Positions 27,279 through 38,970 of a stretch of DNA of 64,000 bases are shown here, one piece after another. Position 1 is the first letter of the stretch. Each line of letters opens with the position of its first letter. A model generated the notes under the pieces. It was not told where the DNA came from. It made no database searches and saw only the letters and a program-made list of their open reading frames with translations. Position numbers and translations under genes: made by a program. The DNA comes from Erythrobacter sp. Its GTDB lineage: Bacteria > Pseudomonadota > Alphaproteobacteria > Sphingomonadales > Sphingomonadaceae. The stretch is from positions 109,250 through 173,249 of the forward strand of contig JAILWQ010000006.1 of assembly GCA_025698865.1 (NCBI GenBank), written 5' to 3'.

Positions 27279-27797
27279 ATGCTGCCGAAGGTCGCCAGCT
27301 TGTCATTGCCGGCCATGTCGCCCGATCGCCGGGCGGCCGACCGGCGGACATGCACGCTGAGTTTTTTCGCCGCCGAGGGGACGGACACCATTCCGGTGCT
27401 GGTCCTCGACCTGTCGCAGACCGGCATGCGGCTGTGGTCGGCCGCCGTCCTGGAAATCGGCGACCGGCTGGACGTGGTCATTCCCGAAATCGGCCCTGTC
27501 TCCGCCCGGATCGTCCGCAGGAAGGCGGTGCGGGGCCAGTATCAGTACGGCGCGGAGTTCCTCGCGCCGATCACGCAGGGTGCGATCAGCGCCGCGCTTC
27601 TGGCCGCGCCCGTTCTTGCCGACCCGGTGCCGGACCGCCCGCTCTCATATCGTCAACTGGCGGATCAGCCGGCCACCGACGAGGCGCCGGAGGACAGGTT
27701 CGGGCGCGGCGTGCGCGTTGCGATCTTCGCAGGTCTGGGCCTCGCGTCCTGGGCGGCGGTGGGCGCCCTCGCCTACGCATTCGCCAGCTGGCGCTAA
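27279..27797 (+). CDS. PilZ-domain protein with C-terminal membrane helix
   Basis: A 172-residue protein. A PilZ-like domain (~residues 10-105) begins with the arginine cluster SPDRRAADRR, the c-di-GMP-binding RxxxR type motif, followed by VLDLSQTGMRLWS, which fits the DxSxxG motif. A single membrane helix (VAIFAGLGLASWAAVGALAYAF) ends the protein. It could read the cyclic-di-GMP made or removed by the PAS-GGDEF-EAL protein in this window. ATG at 27279 has GGAGG upstream; an earlier in-frame start adds a basic segment without domain similarity. PilZ-TM proteins of this size are widespread and mostly uncharacterised. Confidence 0.85.
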   Translation: MLPKVASLSLPAMSPDRRAADRRTCTLSFFAAEGTDTIPVLVLDLSQTGMRLWSAAVLEIGDRLDVVIPEIGPVSARIVRRKAVRGQYQYGAEFLAPITQGAISAALLAAPVLADPVPDRPLSYRQLADQPATDEAPEDRFGRGVRVAIFAGLGLASWAAVGALAYAFASWR

Positions 27798-27845
27798 GGC
27801 CCCCGGCTTTCCCGCGCCGTCCGCGCCGCGCCGGACGCCGTGTGG

Positions 27846-29012
<1,167 letters not shown>

Positions 29013-29025
29013 TTATCCACAGGGT

Positions 29026-29188
29026 GAGTCCAAACGGACTCCCGGTCAAGCACGAAGGGTCAGTGCGGGCTGGTTAATGTCGGGTTGGCGGTTCGAGGGG
29101 GCGGGAGAACGAACCGAGTCCCCCACGACATCTAGCGTGGAGGATGGTTAACGGGACTCCAGATGATGCGGTGTTGCCGCGAGGACTC
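29026..29188 (-). promoter_or_regulatory. GANTC cluster upstream of ccrM
   Basis: Five GANTC sites lie at 29026, 29037, 29116, 29155 and 29184 (first base each), with a sixth inside the ccrM start at 28948. One per ~256 bases is expected by chance, and fewer in GC-rich DNA. In Caulobacter, methylation of such sites in the ccrM promoter represses it, so this cluster likely gives the gene self-timed expression. The exact promoter was not located. Confidence 0.6.
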
Positions 29189-29210
29189 GCCCGGCCCGAC
29201 CTTTTCAGGT

Positions 29211-30137
29211 TTATGCCTTGCCGGGCGCTGGATCGAGCCCGGGATCGACGCCGGTCATCTCGATGGACTTGGCCCAGAGCCGTTTGGCAAGCTGCGGGTC
29301 CTGCGCGGTCTTCGTCGCCACCGCGGGGCCGGACGCGCCGCCGCTCATCTCGCGAAAACCGTAGGGGCCGTAATAGTCGCCGCCCTCGGCCGCCGGATCG
29401 GTCGCCGCCTGCAATGCGGCCAGCGCGCCCTTCTCCGGCGAGTTGAGGAAGAACCCGGTCGCCGCGCCGAAGACATTGCCGAAAATGCCGAGATGGCGGG
29501 TGAGTTCGGTCTGCGCGATGCCGGGATGGCTGGCGATCGAGACCACCGGCGAATTCACCGCGCGCAGCCGGCGGTCGAGTTCCTTGGCGAAGAGCAGATT
29601 GGCCAGCTTGCTCTGCCCGTAGAAGGTGAAGCGGTTGTAGCCGTGGCGCGCATCGAGATTGTCGAAGTCGATGTCGGCACCCTTGTGGGCGAGGCTCGAC
29701 TGGCTGACCACGCGCGCGCCGCCATCCTTGGCCAGCTTGTCGAGCAGCAGGCCGGTGAAGGCGAAATGGCCGAGGTGGTTGACCGCGAATTGCAGCTCCG
29801 CCCCGGTCGATCCGTGCGAGAGCGGCGGGATCATCACGCCGGCATTGTTGACGAGGATGTCGATCCGCTCTTCCCGCATCGCCTCCTCCGCCGCGTCGCG
29901 GACCGAGGCGATGTTGGCGAGATCGAGGTGGAGATAGGCGAGGTCGGCCTGTTCCGGACCGCTGTTGATGTCATCGATCGCCTCGTTCGCCCGGTCCGCA
30001 TCGCGGCAGGCGAGCACTACGCGGGCGCCCTTGCGTGCAAGCGCGCGGGCGATCTCGCGCCCGATGCCGGTGTTGGCCCCGGTGACCACGGCGGTGCGGC
30101 CGCTCTGGTCGGGCATGTCGGAATAGGCGAAACTCAT
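29211..30137 (-). CDS. SDR family oxidoreductase (retinol-dehydrogenase-like)
   Basis: A 308-residue short-chain dehydrogenase. TGANTGIG (~residues 19-26) binds the nucleotide, NNAG is near 97 and the catalytic YGQSK (Tyr/Lys) near 172. It resembles the SDR group with a C-terminal extension of the retinol dehydrogenase/WW-domain oxidoreductase type, often NADP-dependent. Its ATG overlaps the rnhB stop (ATGA), so the two are co-translated, though no functional link is evident. The substrate is unknown. Confidence 0.9.
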   Translation of the reverse strand: MSFAYSDMPDQSGRTAVVTGANTGIGREIARALARKGARVVLACRDADRANEAIDDINSGPEQADLAYLHLDLANIASVRDAAEEAMREERIDILVNNAGVMIPPLSHGSTGAELQFAVNHLGHFAFTGLLLDKLAKDGGARVVSQSSLAHKGADIDFDNLDARHGYNRFTFYGQSKLANLLFAKELDRRLRAVNSPVVSIASHPGIAQTELTRHLGIFGNVFGAATGFFLNSPEKGALAALQAATDPAAEGGDYYGPYGFREMSGGASGPAVATKTAQDPQLAKRLWAKSIEMTGVDPGLDPAPGKA

Positions 30138-30772
30138 GCGAACATCTCCATCTGCGCAAGGGCATTGCTGACGGGCGCGAAGCTGCGGCGGTGCAGCGGC
30201 GAAGGCCCGTGTTGACGCAATGCAGCAAGATGCTCGGGTGTTCCGTATCCGGCGTTGCGGTCCCAGCCGTAATGCGGATGGCGGGCGGCGGCCTCGCGCA
30301 TCAGTCGGTCGCGATGTTCCTTGGCGAGGATGCTGGCCGCGCCGATGCAGCGCTCCTTGGCGTCGCCCTTGACGATGGCGCGCGCCGGCCAGCGCCAGCC
30401 GGGATGGCGCCCGGCGGGGGTGAGGTTGCCGTCGATCAGCGCCTCGCAATCCTGCGGCCCCAGCGCCTCACAAAGCCGCTGCATGGCAAGCGTCATCGCC
30501 AGCATGGTGGCGCCGAAGATGTTGAGCCGGTCGATATCCTCCACCTCGACCACACCGATCCCGAAGGCACAGCGCGCGCGGATCGCCTTGTCGAGCTTCG
30601 CCCGCACCTGCGGGGAGAGCGCCTTGGAATCGCCCAGCCCCGCCGGACATGGCTTGCACAGCACCACGGCAGCGGCCACAACCGGCCCCGCCAGCGGGCC
30701 GCGCCCCGCCTCGTCCACGCCCGCGACCATGCGGGCCGAGCCAAGTCCGTTCCGGGGAGTTCCTGAAAGCAT
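30134..30772 (-). CDS. rnhB: Ribonuclease HII
   Basis: A 212-residue enzyme that removes RNA from RNA-DNA hybrids and ribonucleotides misincorporated in DNA. The catalytic acidic residue and motif VAGVDEAGRGPLAG lie at ~16-29, followed by GDSKALS, LIDGN and the KGDAKERCIGAASILAKEHRD block; all four metal-binding acids appear intact. ATG at 30772 gives a 15-residue lead-in. ATG at 30730 (MVAGVDEAG) is also possible, but the lead-in is common in homologues. The chosen start codon overlaps the divergent dehydrogenase start by two bases. Confidence 0.93.
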   Translation of the reverse strand: MLSGTPRNGLGSARMVAGVDEAGRGPLAGPVVAAAVVLCKPCPAGLGDSKALSPQVRAKLDKAIRARCAFGIGVVEVEDIDRLNIFGATMLAMTLAMQRLCEALGPQDCEALIDGNLTPAGRHPGWRWPARAIVKGDAKERCIGAASILAKEHRDRLMREAAARHPHYGWDRNAGYGTPEHLAALRQHGPSPLHRRSFAPVSNALAQMEMFA

Positions 30773-31958
30773 GATCGAGAGAAACCTTTTCGCCGCCATT
30801 CTATCGCCTGCCGTCCTGCTCGCAAGCTGCGGCACGGGACAACCGGTGGACAGCGCCACGCCCAGCCCCACTGCAACAAGCGGCCGGGCCGCATCCGACG
30901 GCGAAATCAGCTTCCAGACAGAACCCATCGACACGCTCGACGAGCCGTGGGCGCAGGCCTTCGTGCCGGGCACCGAGACGCTGTTCGTCACGACCAAGCC
31001 GGGCCGCATCGTCGGCTACGACCGCGCCAGCGGCACGAAGATCACCGTCACCGGTGCGCCGCAGGTCGATTACGGCGGCCAAGGCGGGCTCGGCGACATC
31101 GCCTTCCTGCCTAGCGAGGCGGGATCGCCGCTGTCGGGCCGCGCGATCTATCTCAGCTGGGTCGAGGCGGGCGACGGCGACACGCGCGGCGCCGTGGTCG
31201 GGCGCGGCACGCTGCGCTGCCCCAGTGCGAGCGCCTGTTCGATCGAGGGGCTGAACGTGATCTGGCGCCAGCAGCCCAAGGTCACCGGGCGCGGCCATTT
31301 CTCGCATCGCCTCGCCTTCAGCCCGGACAGCCGCTACCTGTTCGTGGCCAGCGGCGACCGGCAGAAGATGCAGCCCGCGCAGGACACTTCCAACACGCTC
31401 GGCACGATCGTGCGCCTCAATCTCGACGGCACACCCGCAGCGGGCAATCCGCTGGCGAGCCGGGGCAGCCCGTCGGACCAGATCTGGAGCTGGGGCCACC
31501 GCAACATCCTCGGCATGGATTTCGACGCGCAGGGGCGGCTGTGGGAGATCGAGCACGGCCCCAAGGGCGGCGACGAGCTCAATCTGGTCAAGCAGGGCCA
31601 GAACTATGGCTGGCCGGTGCGTTCGGGGGGCGTCAATTACGACGGGTCGGACATTCCCGACCACAGCGCCGACGATGGCTTTGCCAAGCCGGCCGTCAAC
31701 TGGACCCCGGTGATCGCGCCGGGCAACATGACTTTCTATTCGGGCGATCTCTTCCCCGCGCTGAAAGGCGATCTCATCATTTCCGGCCTGGTCAGCGAAG
31801 GGCTGGTCCATGTGGCGATCGATGGCGAACAGGCCCGCGAGGTCGCGCGCTATCCGCTGAACAACCGCATCCGTTCGGTGATCGAGAGCCCCGATGGCGC
31901 GCTCTACGTGCTGGAGGATGGCGAGGGCGCGCGGCTGCTGCGCCTGACGCCGCAATGA
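30771..31958 (+). CDS. PQQ-dependent sugar dehydrogenase-like lipoprotein (GSDH family)
   Basis: A 395-residue protein. A lipoprotein signal (lipobox LASC, Cys near residue 19) precedes a six-bladed beta-propeller of the soluble glucose dehydrogenase family. LDEPWAQAFVPGTETLFVTTKPGRI, QGGLGDIAFLP, the GRGHFSHRLAFSPDSRYLF block and SWGHRNILGMDF are recognised family segments. It is probably anchored in the periplasm and oxidises aldose sugars with PQQ, passing electrons to quinone or cytochrome. No pqq biosynthesis genes are in the window. It starts divergently from rnhB with overlapping start codons. Confidence 0.9.
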   Translation: MIERNLFAAILSPAVLLASCGTGQPVDSATPSPTATSGRAASDGEISFQTEPIDTLDEPWAQAFVPGTETLFVTTKPGRIVGYDRASGTKITVTGAPQVDYGGQGGLGDIAFLPSEAGSPLSGRAIYLSWVEAGDGDTRGAVVGRGTLRCPSASACSIEGLNVIWRQQPKVTGRGHFSHRLAFSPDSRYLFVASGDRQKMQPAQDTSNTLGTIVRLNLDGTPAAGNPLASRGSPSDQIWSWGHRNILGMDFDAQGRLWEIEHGPKGGDELNLVKQGQNYGWPVRSGGVNYDGSDIPDHSADDGFAKPAVNWTPVIAPGNMTFYSGDLFPALKGDLIISGLVSEGLVHVAIDGEQAREVARYPLNNRIRSVIESPDGALYVLEDGEGARLLRLTPQ

Positions 31959-32046
31959 TCCGCAGTTGAACGATCCGGAGGCCAAGGGAGGCGGGCGCGC
32001 AAACGCGCTCGACTCCGCGCGCTGCCGGTTCTAACGCGCGCGGCCC

Positions 32047-32562
32047 GTGGCCACTATCGTTCCCCTCTCCGCGATCGACCCGCAACTGGTCGAGGATCTG
32101 CTCGATGCGAGTTTCGGGCCGGAGCGCCATGCGCGCACCGCCTATCGCATCCGCGCCGGGATGGACTGGCTCGAGGCGCTGAGCTTCGCCGCGCTCGACG
32201 AGGAGGAATATCTCGTCGCCACGATTCAATACTGGCCCGTCGCGCTGACCGATACGCAGGGCCGCGCCCATCCGATGCTGATGGTCGGCCCGGTGGCGGT
32301 CGCGCCGGGGCGGCAGGGCGAAGGATACGGGAAGGCGCTGATGGCGGCCTCGCTCGGCGCGATCGATCCCTCGGCGCCGCTGCCGCAGGTCCTGATCGGG
32401 GACGAGGATTATTACGGCCGGTGGGATTTCTCGCCCGCCCATACCGGCGGCTGGCGCTGCCCCGGACCGTACGAGCGCCACCGCCTGCTGGCGCGCTGCG
32501 ACAATCCCGCGATCCTGCCTGCCGAGGGGATGCTGGGACCGTGGGGTTCCGCCAGCGCGTGA
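32047..32562 (+). CDS. GNAT family N-acetyltransferase
   Basis: A 171-residue protein. The acetyl-CoA binding motif A is VAVAPGRQGEGYGKALM (~residues 81-97), and VGPVAV leads into it. A C-terminal region GDEDYYGRWDFSPAHTGGW is typical of the YhbS-like branch. The start is GTG with no clear Shine-Dalgarno, so the start is less certain than the family. Together with the DUF1285, NUDIX and CCA-transferase genes it forms a same-strand run. The acetyl acceptor is unknown. Confidence 0.85.
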   Translation: MATIVPLSAIDPQLVEDLLDASFGPERHARTAYRIRAGMDWLEALSFAALDEEEYLVATIQYWPVALTDTQGRAHPMLMVGPVAVAPGRQGEGYGKALMAASLGAIDPSAPLPQVLIGDEDYYGRWDFSPAHTGGWRCPGPYERHRLLARCDNPAILPAEGMLGPWGSASA

Positions 32563-32608
32563 TCCGGTGCTTGAGCGGCGGCGGCTGATCTGCCAACGCT
32601 GCTCGCCC

Positions 32609-33172
32609 GTGCCCTATCAACCGCCCCCTGACCTTGCCGGAATGTCGCTGGCCGAGATCGCCGAGGCGGTCGCGGCGCGCAAGCTGCCGCCGGTCGAGGA
32701 ATGGAACCCGGATAATGCCGGCGAGAGCGGGATGCGGATCGCTGCCGACGGCACCTGGTATCACGACGGATCGCCGATCACGCGCCCGGCCATGGTGCGT
32801 GCCTTTGCCGGTCTGCTGAAGCGCGAGGGGGACGGCAGTTACTGGCTGGTGGTTCCCTATCAGAAACTGCGGATCGAGGTGGAGGACGCCTGTTTCCAGG
32901 CCGTCGATGTCCGCCGGGTCGATGGCGACCTCGCCTTCCGCCTCGACACGGACGAGCTGGTCGTCGCCGGGCCGGACCATCCCCTGCGCGCCGAGGGCGA
33001 TCCCGATCTGCCCGCGCTTTATCTTATGGTCCGCCGGAGCTGCGAGGCGCGGCTGAACCGCTCGACCTACGAACAGCTGGTCCATATCGCGCTGGACGAG
33101 GCCGGGAACGAGGAAGCCTCGGACCTCACCGTGACCAGCGGCGGCGCCACCTTCCCGCTCCAGCCCGCATGA
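32609..33172 (+). CDS. DUF1285 family protein
   Basis: A 187-residue conserved protein of unknown function. Homologues start near the PPPDLAGMSLAEI segment and contain GMRIAADGTWYHDGSPITRPAMV, which matches the DUF1285 core. GTG at 32609 gives this start; another GTG at 32567 would add an unconserved leader. It overlaps the following NUDIX hydrolase by ATGA, and this pair plus a CCA-transferase forms a conserved run in sphingomonads. No catalytic residues can be named. Confidence 0.85.
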   Translation: MPYQPPPDLAGMSLAEIAEAVAARKLPPVEEWNPDNAGESGMRIAADGTWYHDGSPITRPAMVRAFAGLLKREGDGSYWLVVPYQKLRIEVEDACFQAVDVRRVDGDLAFRLDTDELVVAGPDHPLRAEGDPDLPALYLMVRRSCEARLNRSTYEQLVHIALDEAGNEEASDLTVTSGGATFPLQPA

Positions 33173-33786
33173 CCGCGCTTCTCGACCGTCTGGCCGACCT
33201 CTTCGAGCGCGGCCATGCGCAGCCCGTCGATGGACTGATGAGCGACGCGCGCTTCGCCGATGCCGAGCGCACCGCCGATGCCGCGGTGCTGATCGCGGTG
33301 GTCGACCGCCCGCGCGAGGATGGCGGGCCGAGCGTGATCCTGACCCAGCGCCCGCGCACGATGAGGGACCATCCCGGCCAGGTCGCCTTCCCCGGCGGCA
33401 AGCTCGAACCGGGTGAAACCCCGATCGCCGCCGCCCTGCGGGAAGCGCAGGAGGAACTGGCGCTCGACCCGGCCGAGGTGAGCGTGATCGGCACGACAGA
33501 CCGCTACCAGACCGGGACCGGCTTCGACATCACTCCGGTGCTCGGCGTGGTGCGGCCCGGCCTGCCGCTGGTCGCCGACCCGCGCGAGGTCGAAAGCTGG
33601 TTCGAGGCGCCGCTCGACCTCCTCATGGATGCGCGCAACTGGACCCGGAACGAGGTGTTCTGGAAAGGCGCGATGCGCGAATATCTCGAGCTGGAGCACG
33701 CCGGCTACCGCGTCTGGGGCGTGACGGCGGCGATCTGCTACAACCTCTCGCGCCGGCTCGCCTGGCTGGAGGCCGCTGGTGATTAG
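33169..33786 (+). CDS. CoA pyrophosphatase (NUDIX hydrolase)
   Basis: A 205-residue NUDIX enzyme. The Nudix box reads GGKLEPGETPIAAALREAQEEL (~residues 74-95), with the REXXEE metal-binding core intact. Just before it are TQRPRTMRDHPGQVAFPGG, the conserved UPF0035 segment typical of CoA diphosphatases. It likely cleaves CoA or related nucleotides to 4'-phosphopantetheine and 3',5'-ADP. It is coupled to the DUF1285 gene upstream and its stop lies within a few bases of the next gene. Confidence 0.92.
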   Translation: MTALLDRLADLFERGHAQPVDGLMSDARFADAERTADAAVLIAVVDRPREDGGPSVILTQRPRTMRDHPGQVAFPGGKLEPGETPIAAALREAQEELALDPAEVSVIGTTDRYQTGTGFDITPVLGVVRPGLPLVADPREVESWFEAPLDLLMDARNWTRNEVFWKGAMREYLELEHAGYRVWGVTAAICYNLSRRLAWLEAAGD

Positions 33787-33799
33787 GCGGGTGACTAGG

Positions 33800-34966
33800 A
33801 TGCCGGCGACCGAATGGACGGGGCGCGCGGATCTCGCCGCGCTGGTCGATGCGCTCGGCGCCGGGGAGGTTCGCTGGGTGGGCGGCTGCGTGCGCGATGC
33901 GCTGATCGGCTGCGCCAGCCACGACATCGACGCGGCGACGCGCCACCGCCCCGAGCGCGTGATCGACCTGTGCCGCGAGGCGGGCATCCGGACGGTGCCG
34001 ACAGGGATCGACCACGGCACCGTCACCGCGATCCTGCCGCAGGGCAATGTCGAGGTCACCACCCTGCGCTGCGACGTGGCGACCGATGGCCGCCATGCCG
34101 AGATCGCCTTTGCCGACGACTGGCGGGACGATGCCGCACGGCGCGATTTCACGATCAACGCGCTCTATGCCCACCCCGCGACGCTGGAGATTTCCGACTA
34201 TTTCGGCGGGCTGGAGGACCTTGACGCCCGGCGCGTGCGCTTCATCGGCGATGCGCGGACGCGGATCCGCGAGGATCACCTCAGGATCCTGCGCTATTTC
34301 CGCTTCGCTACCCGCTTTGCCGCGGAATGGGACGAGGAGGCGAGCGAGGCTTGCCGCGAGCTGGCGCCAAGCCTCAAGGGCTTGAGCCGCGAGCGGGTCG
34401 GCTGGGAATTGCTCAACCTCCTCGGTCTGCCCGCCCCCGCGCCGACCATAGCGAGGATGCGCGACCTCGGCGTGCTGCAACAGGTCCTGCCGGAATGCGG
34501 GCGGAGCGAGGTGGCGCAGCTCGAGCGGCTCGTGGCGGCCGAGACCGCTCACTATATCACACCCGACGCGCTGCGCCGCCTGGCCGCGATGCTGCCCGCC
34601 GTGCCGGCGCTGGCCGAGACCGTCGCCGCGCGCCTGCGGCTGTCGCGCAGCCAGCGCGACCGTCTCGCCTGCGCCGCCGCGCGCCGACCGGACGATGGCG
34701 GGAATGCGCGCGCTCTTGCCTATCGCGAGGGGAGCGCCTGTGCGACCGACCGGCTGCTGCTGACGGGCGGCGATCCGGGACCGCTGAACGGCTGGGAAAT
34801 CCCGGTCCTCCCCCTGAAAGGCGGCGAGATCGTGGAGCGCGGTGTCGGCAAGGGACCGGAGGTGGCACGGATGCTCAGAGCGATAGAGCAGCGCTGGATC
34901 GCCGAGGGTTTTCCCGATCGCCCCCGGGTCGAGGCCCTGCTGGACGAAGCGCTCGCCGCGCGCTGA
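33800..34966 (+). CDS. CCA tRNA nucleotidyltransferase (class II poly(A) polymerase family)
   Basis: A 388-residue enzyme adding or repairing the CCA end of tRNAs. The N-terminal nucleotidyltransferase head has VGGCVRDALIG (~residues 30-40) and the catalytic pair DID in SHDIDAATR. RRDFTINALY (~115) is the conserved motif C, and RIREDHLRILRYFRF follows. ATG at 33800 sits 14 bases after the NUDIX stop; an in-frame start at 33779 would overlap that gene. The C-terminal half is a helical tRNA-binding region. Confidence 0.93.
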   Translation: MPATEWTGRADLAALVDALGAGEVRWVGGCVRDALIGCASHDIDAATRHRPERVIDLCREAGIRTVPTGIDHGTVTAILPQGNVEVTTLRCDVATDGRHAEIAFADDWRDDAARRDFTINALYAHPATLEISDYFGGLEDLDARRVRFIGDARTRIREDHLRILRYFRFATRFAAEWDEEASEACRELAPSLKGLSRERVGWELLNLLGLPAPAPTIARMRDLGVLQQVLPECGRSEVAQLERLVAAETAHYITPDALRRLAAMLPAVPALAETVAARLRLSRSQRDRLACAAARRPDDGGNARALAYREGSACATDRLLLTGGDPGPLNGWEIPVLPLKGGEIVERGVGKGPEVARMLRAIEQRWIAEGFPDRPRVEALLDEALAAR

Positions 34967-35223
34967 GCCTTCATCCGGCCTTCAGGTCGGTCTGCTATAA
35001 GGGTGTGAAGCGGCACGGTTGCCTTTCGTTATCGACCTTGCCATCCCCCCAACGTGTTTTCCTGTCAGGAAAGCCATTCTTGCGGATAATCGCAGAGATC
35101 GGGCCGGTCCCGATTCATCTCCGCAGAGCAACCATTGGCGGCGTTGTTCGCAGCGTGCAGGGCACTTTTGCGAGCTCGCCGCATTATCAGTCCCAAATCC
35201 CGAAGCAGACTTTGGAGCAATTC

Positions 35224-35805
35224 ATGAATACCCTCAAGCTGACCGCCGCGGCGATCGCCCTTTCCGCCACTCCGGCCTTCGCGCAGGACGCGGCCCCGGC
35301 CTCGGCGCCCGCCCCCGCGCAGGCCGAGAGCCAAGTGGCTGCCGGTGCGACCGTTTACGGGCCGCAGGGCAATGTCGTCGGAACGATCGAGAGCGTCGCC
35401 AACGGTCAGACGGTCCTCGACACCGGCAAGCACAAGGTTCCGCTCGCGGTGAACATGTACGGCCCCGGCGACACCGGCCCGACCATCACGGTCACCAAGG
35501 TGCAGCTCGATGGCATGGTCGATGCGCAGCTCGCCGAAGCGGCTGCCGCGCGTGATGCGGCGCTGGTCGAAGGCGCGCCCGTGATGGCCGCCGACAACGC
35601 TTCGCTCGGCACCGTGCTCGAGATCGATGGCGCGAACGTCGTGATCGCCCGTGGCGGTGACGAGACCGACAAGGTTACGCTGCCGCGCGAATATCTCGCC
35701 ATGGGCGAAACCGGTCTCATGGCCCGGCTGACCAACGCGCAGATCGATCAGGCAATGTCCGCGCAGACCGACGCTGCGACCGGCACGGAAGCCGGCGCCG
35801 AGTAA
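35224..35805 (+). CDS. Exported protein with two similar beta-rich modules, unknown function
   Basis: A 193-residue protein. A signal peptide (MNTLKLTAAAIALSATPAFA) is followed by an alanine/proline-rich linker (~22-40). Two modules then follow, VYGPQGNVVGTIESVANGQ and MAADNASLGTVLEIDGANVV, each reading as small-residue-x-G-x-[VL]-hydrophobic-GTI/V. This pattern resembles PRC-barrel-type folds. The function is unknown. ATG at 35224 is preceded by TGGAGCA. A strong terminator follows, so the gene is probably monocistronic. Confidence 0.8.
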   Translation: MNTLKLTAAAIALSATPAFAQDAAPASAPAPAQAESQVAAGATVYGPQGNVVGTIESVANGQTVLDTGKHKVPLAVNMYGPGDTGPTITVTKVQLDGMVDAQLAEAAAARDAALVEGAPVMAADNASLGTVLEIDGANVVIARGGDETDKVTLPREYLAMGETGLMARLTNAQIDQAMSAQTDAATGTEAGAE

Positions 35806-35853
35806 GGCGCGAAGTTCAAGGAGCCCCTCGGGTCGCACCAGGGTTTTCGCGAT

Positions 35854-35887
35854 GGGCCGGGAGCGGGATGCCGCTTCTGGCCCTTTT
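35854..35887 (+). terminator. Rho-independent terminator
   Basis: A two-part hairpin, GGGCC with GGCCC outside and AGCGG with CCGCT inside, has small internal loops and is followed by TTTT. It lies 48 bases after the exported-protein stop and 28 bases before the convergent parC end. Confidence 0.8.
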
Positions 35888-35914
35888 CGTATGTCGAGCC
35901 TCTGAAAAGCAGGC

Positions 35915-38221
<2,307 letters not shown>

Positions 38222-38319
38222 GTGGCCCGCCCTACCACCGCCTCGCCCCGGCTAGAAGAGCGGAACGGCGGCCGTGCCCGGTGCGTTGGAAAGGCAAACG
38301 CAAATCAAGGAGCATTTCC

Positions 38320-38886
38320 ATGTCCAGCAACACCAAAACCGTGATGATCCTCGCCACCGACGGCTTCGAGCAGTCCGAACTGATGAAGCCCAAGGCGAAC
38401 CTCGAGAAGGCCGGAATCGACACGGTCGTGGTCAGCCTAGAAAGCGGCGAGATCAAGGGCTGGGATCAGAACGACTGGGGCAAGAGTGTGAAGGTCGACA
38501 AGACGGTGGACGAGGTTTCCGACTGCTCGACATTCGACGCGCTGCTTATCCCTGGCGGACAGATCAATCCCGACCTGTTGCGCGCGAACGACCGCGCGGT
38601 CGCGATCGTGCGCGAGTTCAACGACGCCGGAAAGCCGATCGCCGCCATCTGCCATGCGCCGTGGATGCTGATCGAGGCCGGCGTGGTCGAGGGCAAGACG
38701 GCGACCTGCTACACCTCGATCCGCACCGATCTGAAGAATGCGGGCGCCAAGGTCGTCGACCAGGAAGTCGCCAAGGACGGCAATCTCATCACCAGCCGCA
38801 ATCCGGACGACATTCCGGCTTTCTCGAAGGCGCTGATCGAGGCGCTCGGCGTGACCATCGACGCCAAGGAACTCGAAAGCGCATAG
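38320..38886 (+). CDS. DJ-1/PfpI family protein (type 1 glutamine amidotransferase-like)
   Basis: A 188-residue protein of the PfpI branch. MILATDGFEQSELMKP is the N-terminal strand-loop with the conserved Glu, and the nucleophile elbow AAICHAPWMLIEAG holds the reactive Cys near residue 107 followed by His. Family members are described as intracellular proteases, glyoxalases or stress chaperones; which applies here cannot be told. AAGGAG precedes the ATG. It is divergent from parC and ends at a strong terminator. Confidence 0.92.
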   Translation: MSSNTKTVMILATDGFEQSELMKPKANLEKAGIDTVVVSLESGEIKGWDQNDWGKSVKVDKTVDEVSDCSTFDALLIPGGQINPDLLRANDRAVAIVREFNDAGKPIAAICHAPWMLIEAGVVEGKTATCYTSIRTDLKNAGAKVVDQEVAKDGNLITSRNPDDIPAFSKALIEALGVTIDAKELESA

Positions 38887-38911
38887 GCGCCCGGGTCACC
38901 TTTTATGAAAG

Positions 38912-38940
38912 CCCCGTCGCAGCGATGCGGCGGGGTTTTT
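38912..38940 (+). terminator. Rho-independent terminator after the DJ-1/PfpI gene
   Basis: CCCCGTCGC pairs with GCGGCGGGG (nine bases, one G-U wobble) across a six-base loop and is followed by TTTTT. It lies between two convergent genes, so it also helps insulate the efflux operon. Confidence 0.88.
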
Positions 38941-38970
38941 CGTTGCCGGATTGCGTTGCCGAAGCCGGTG

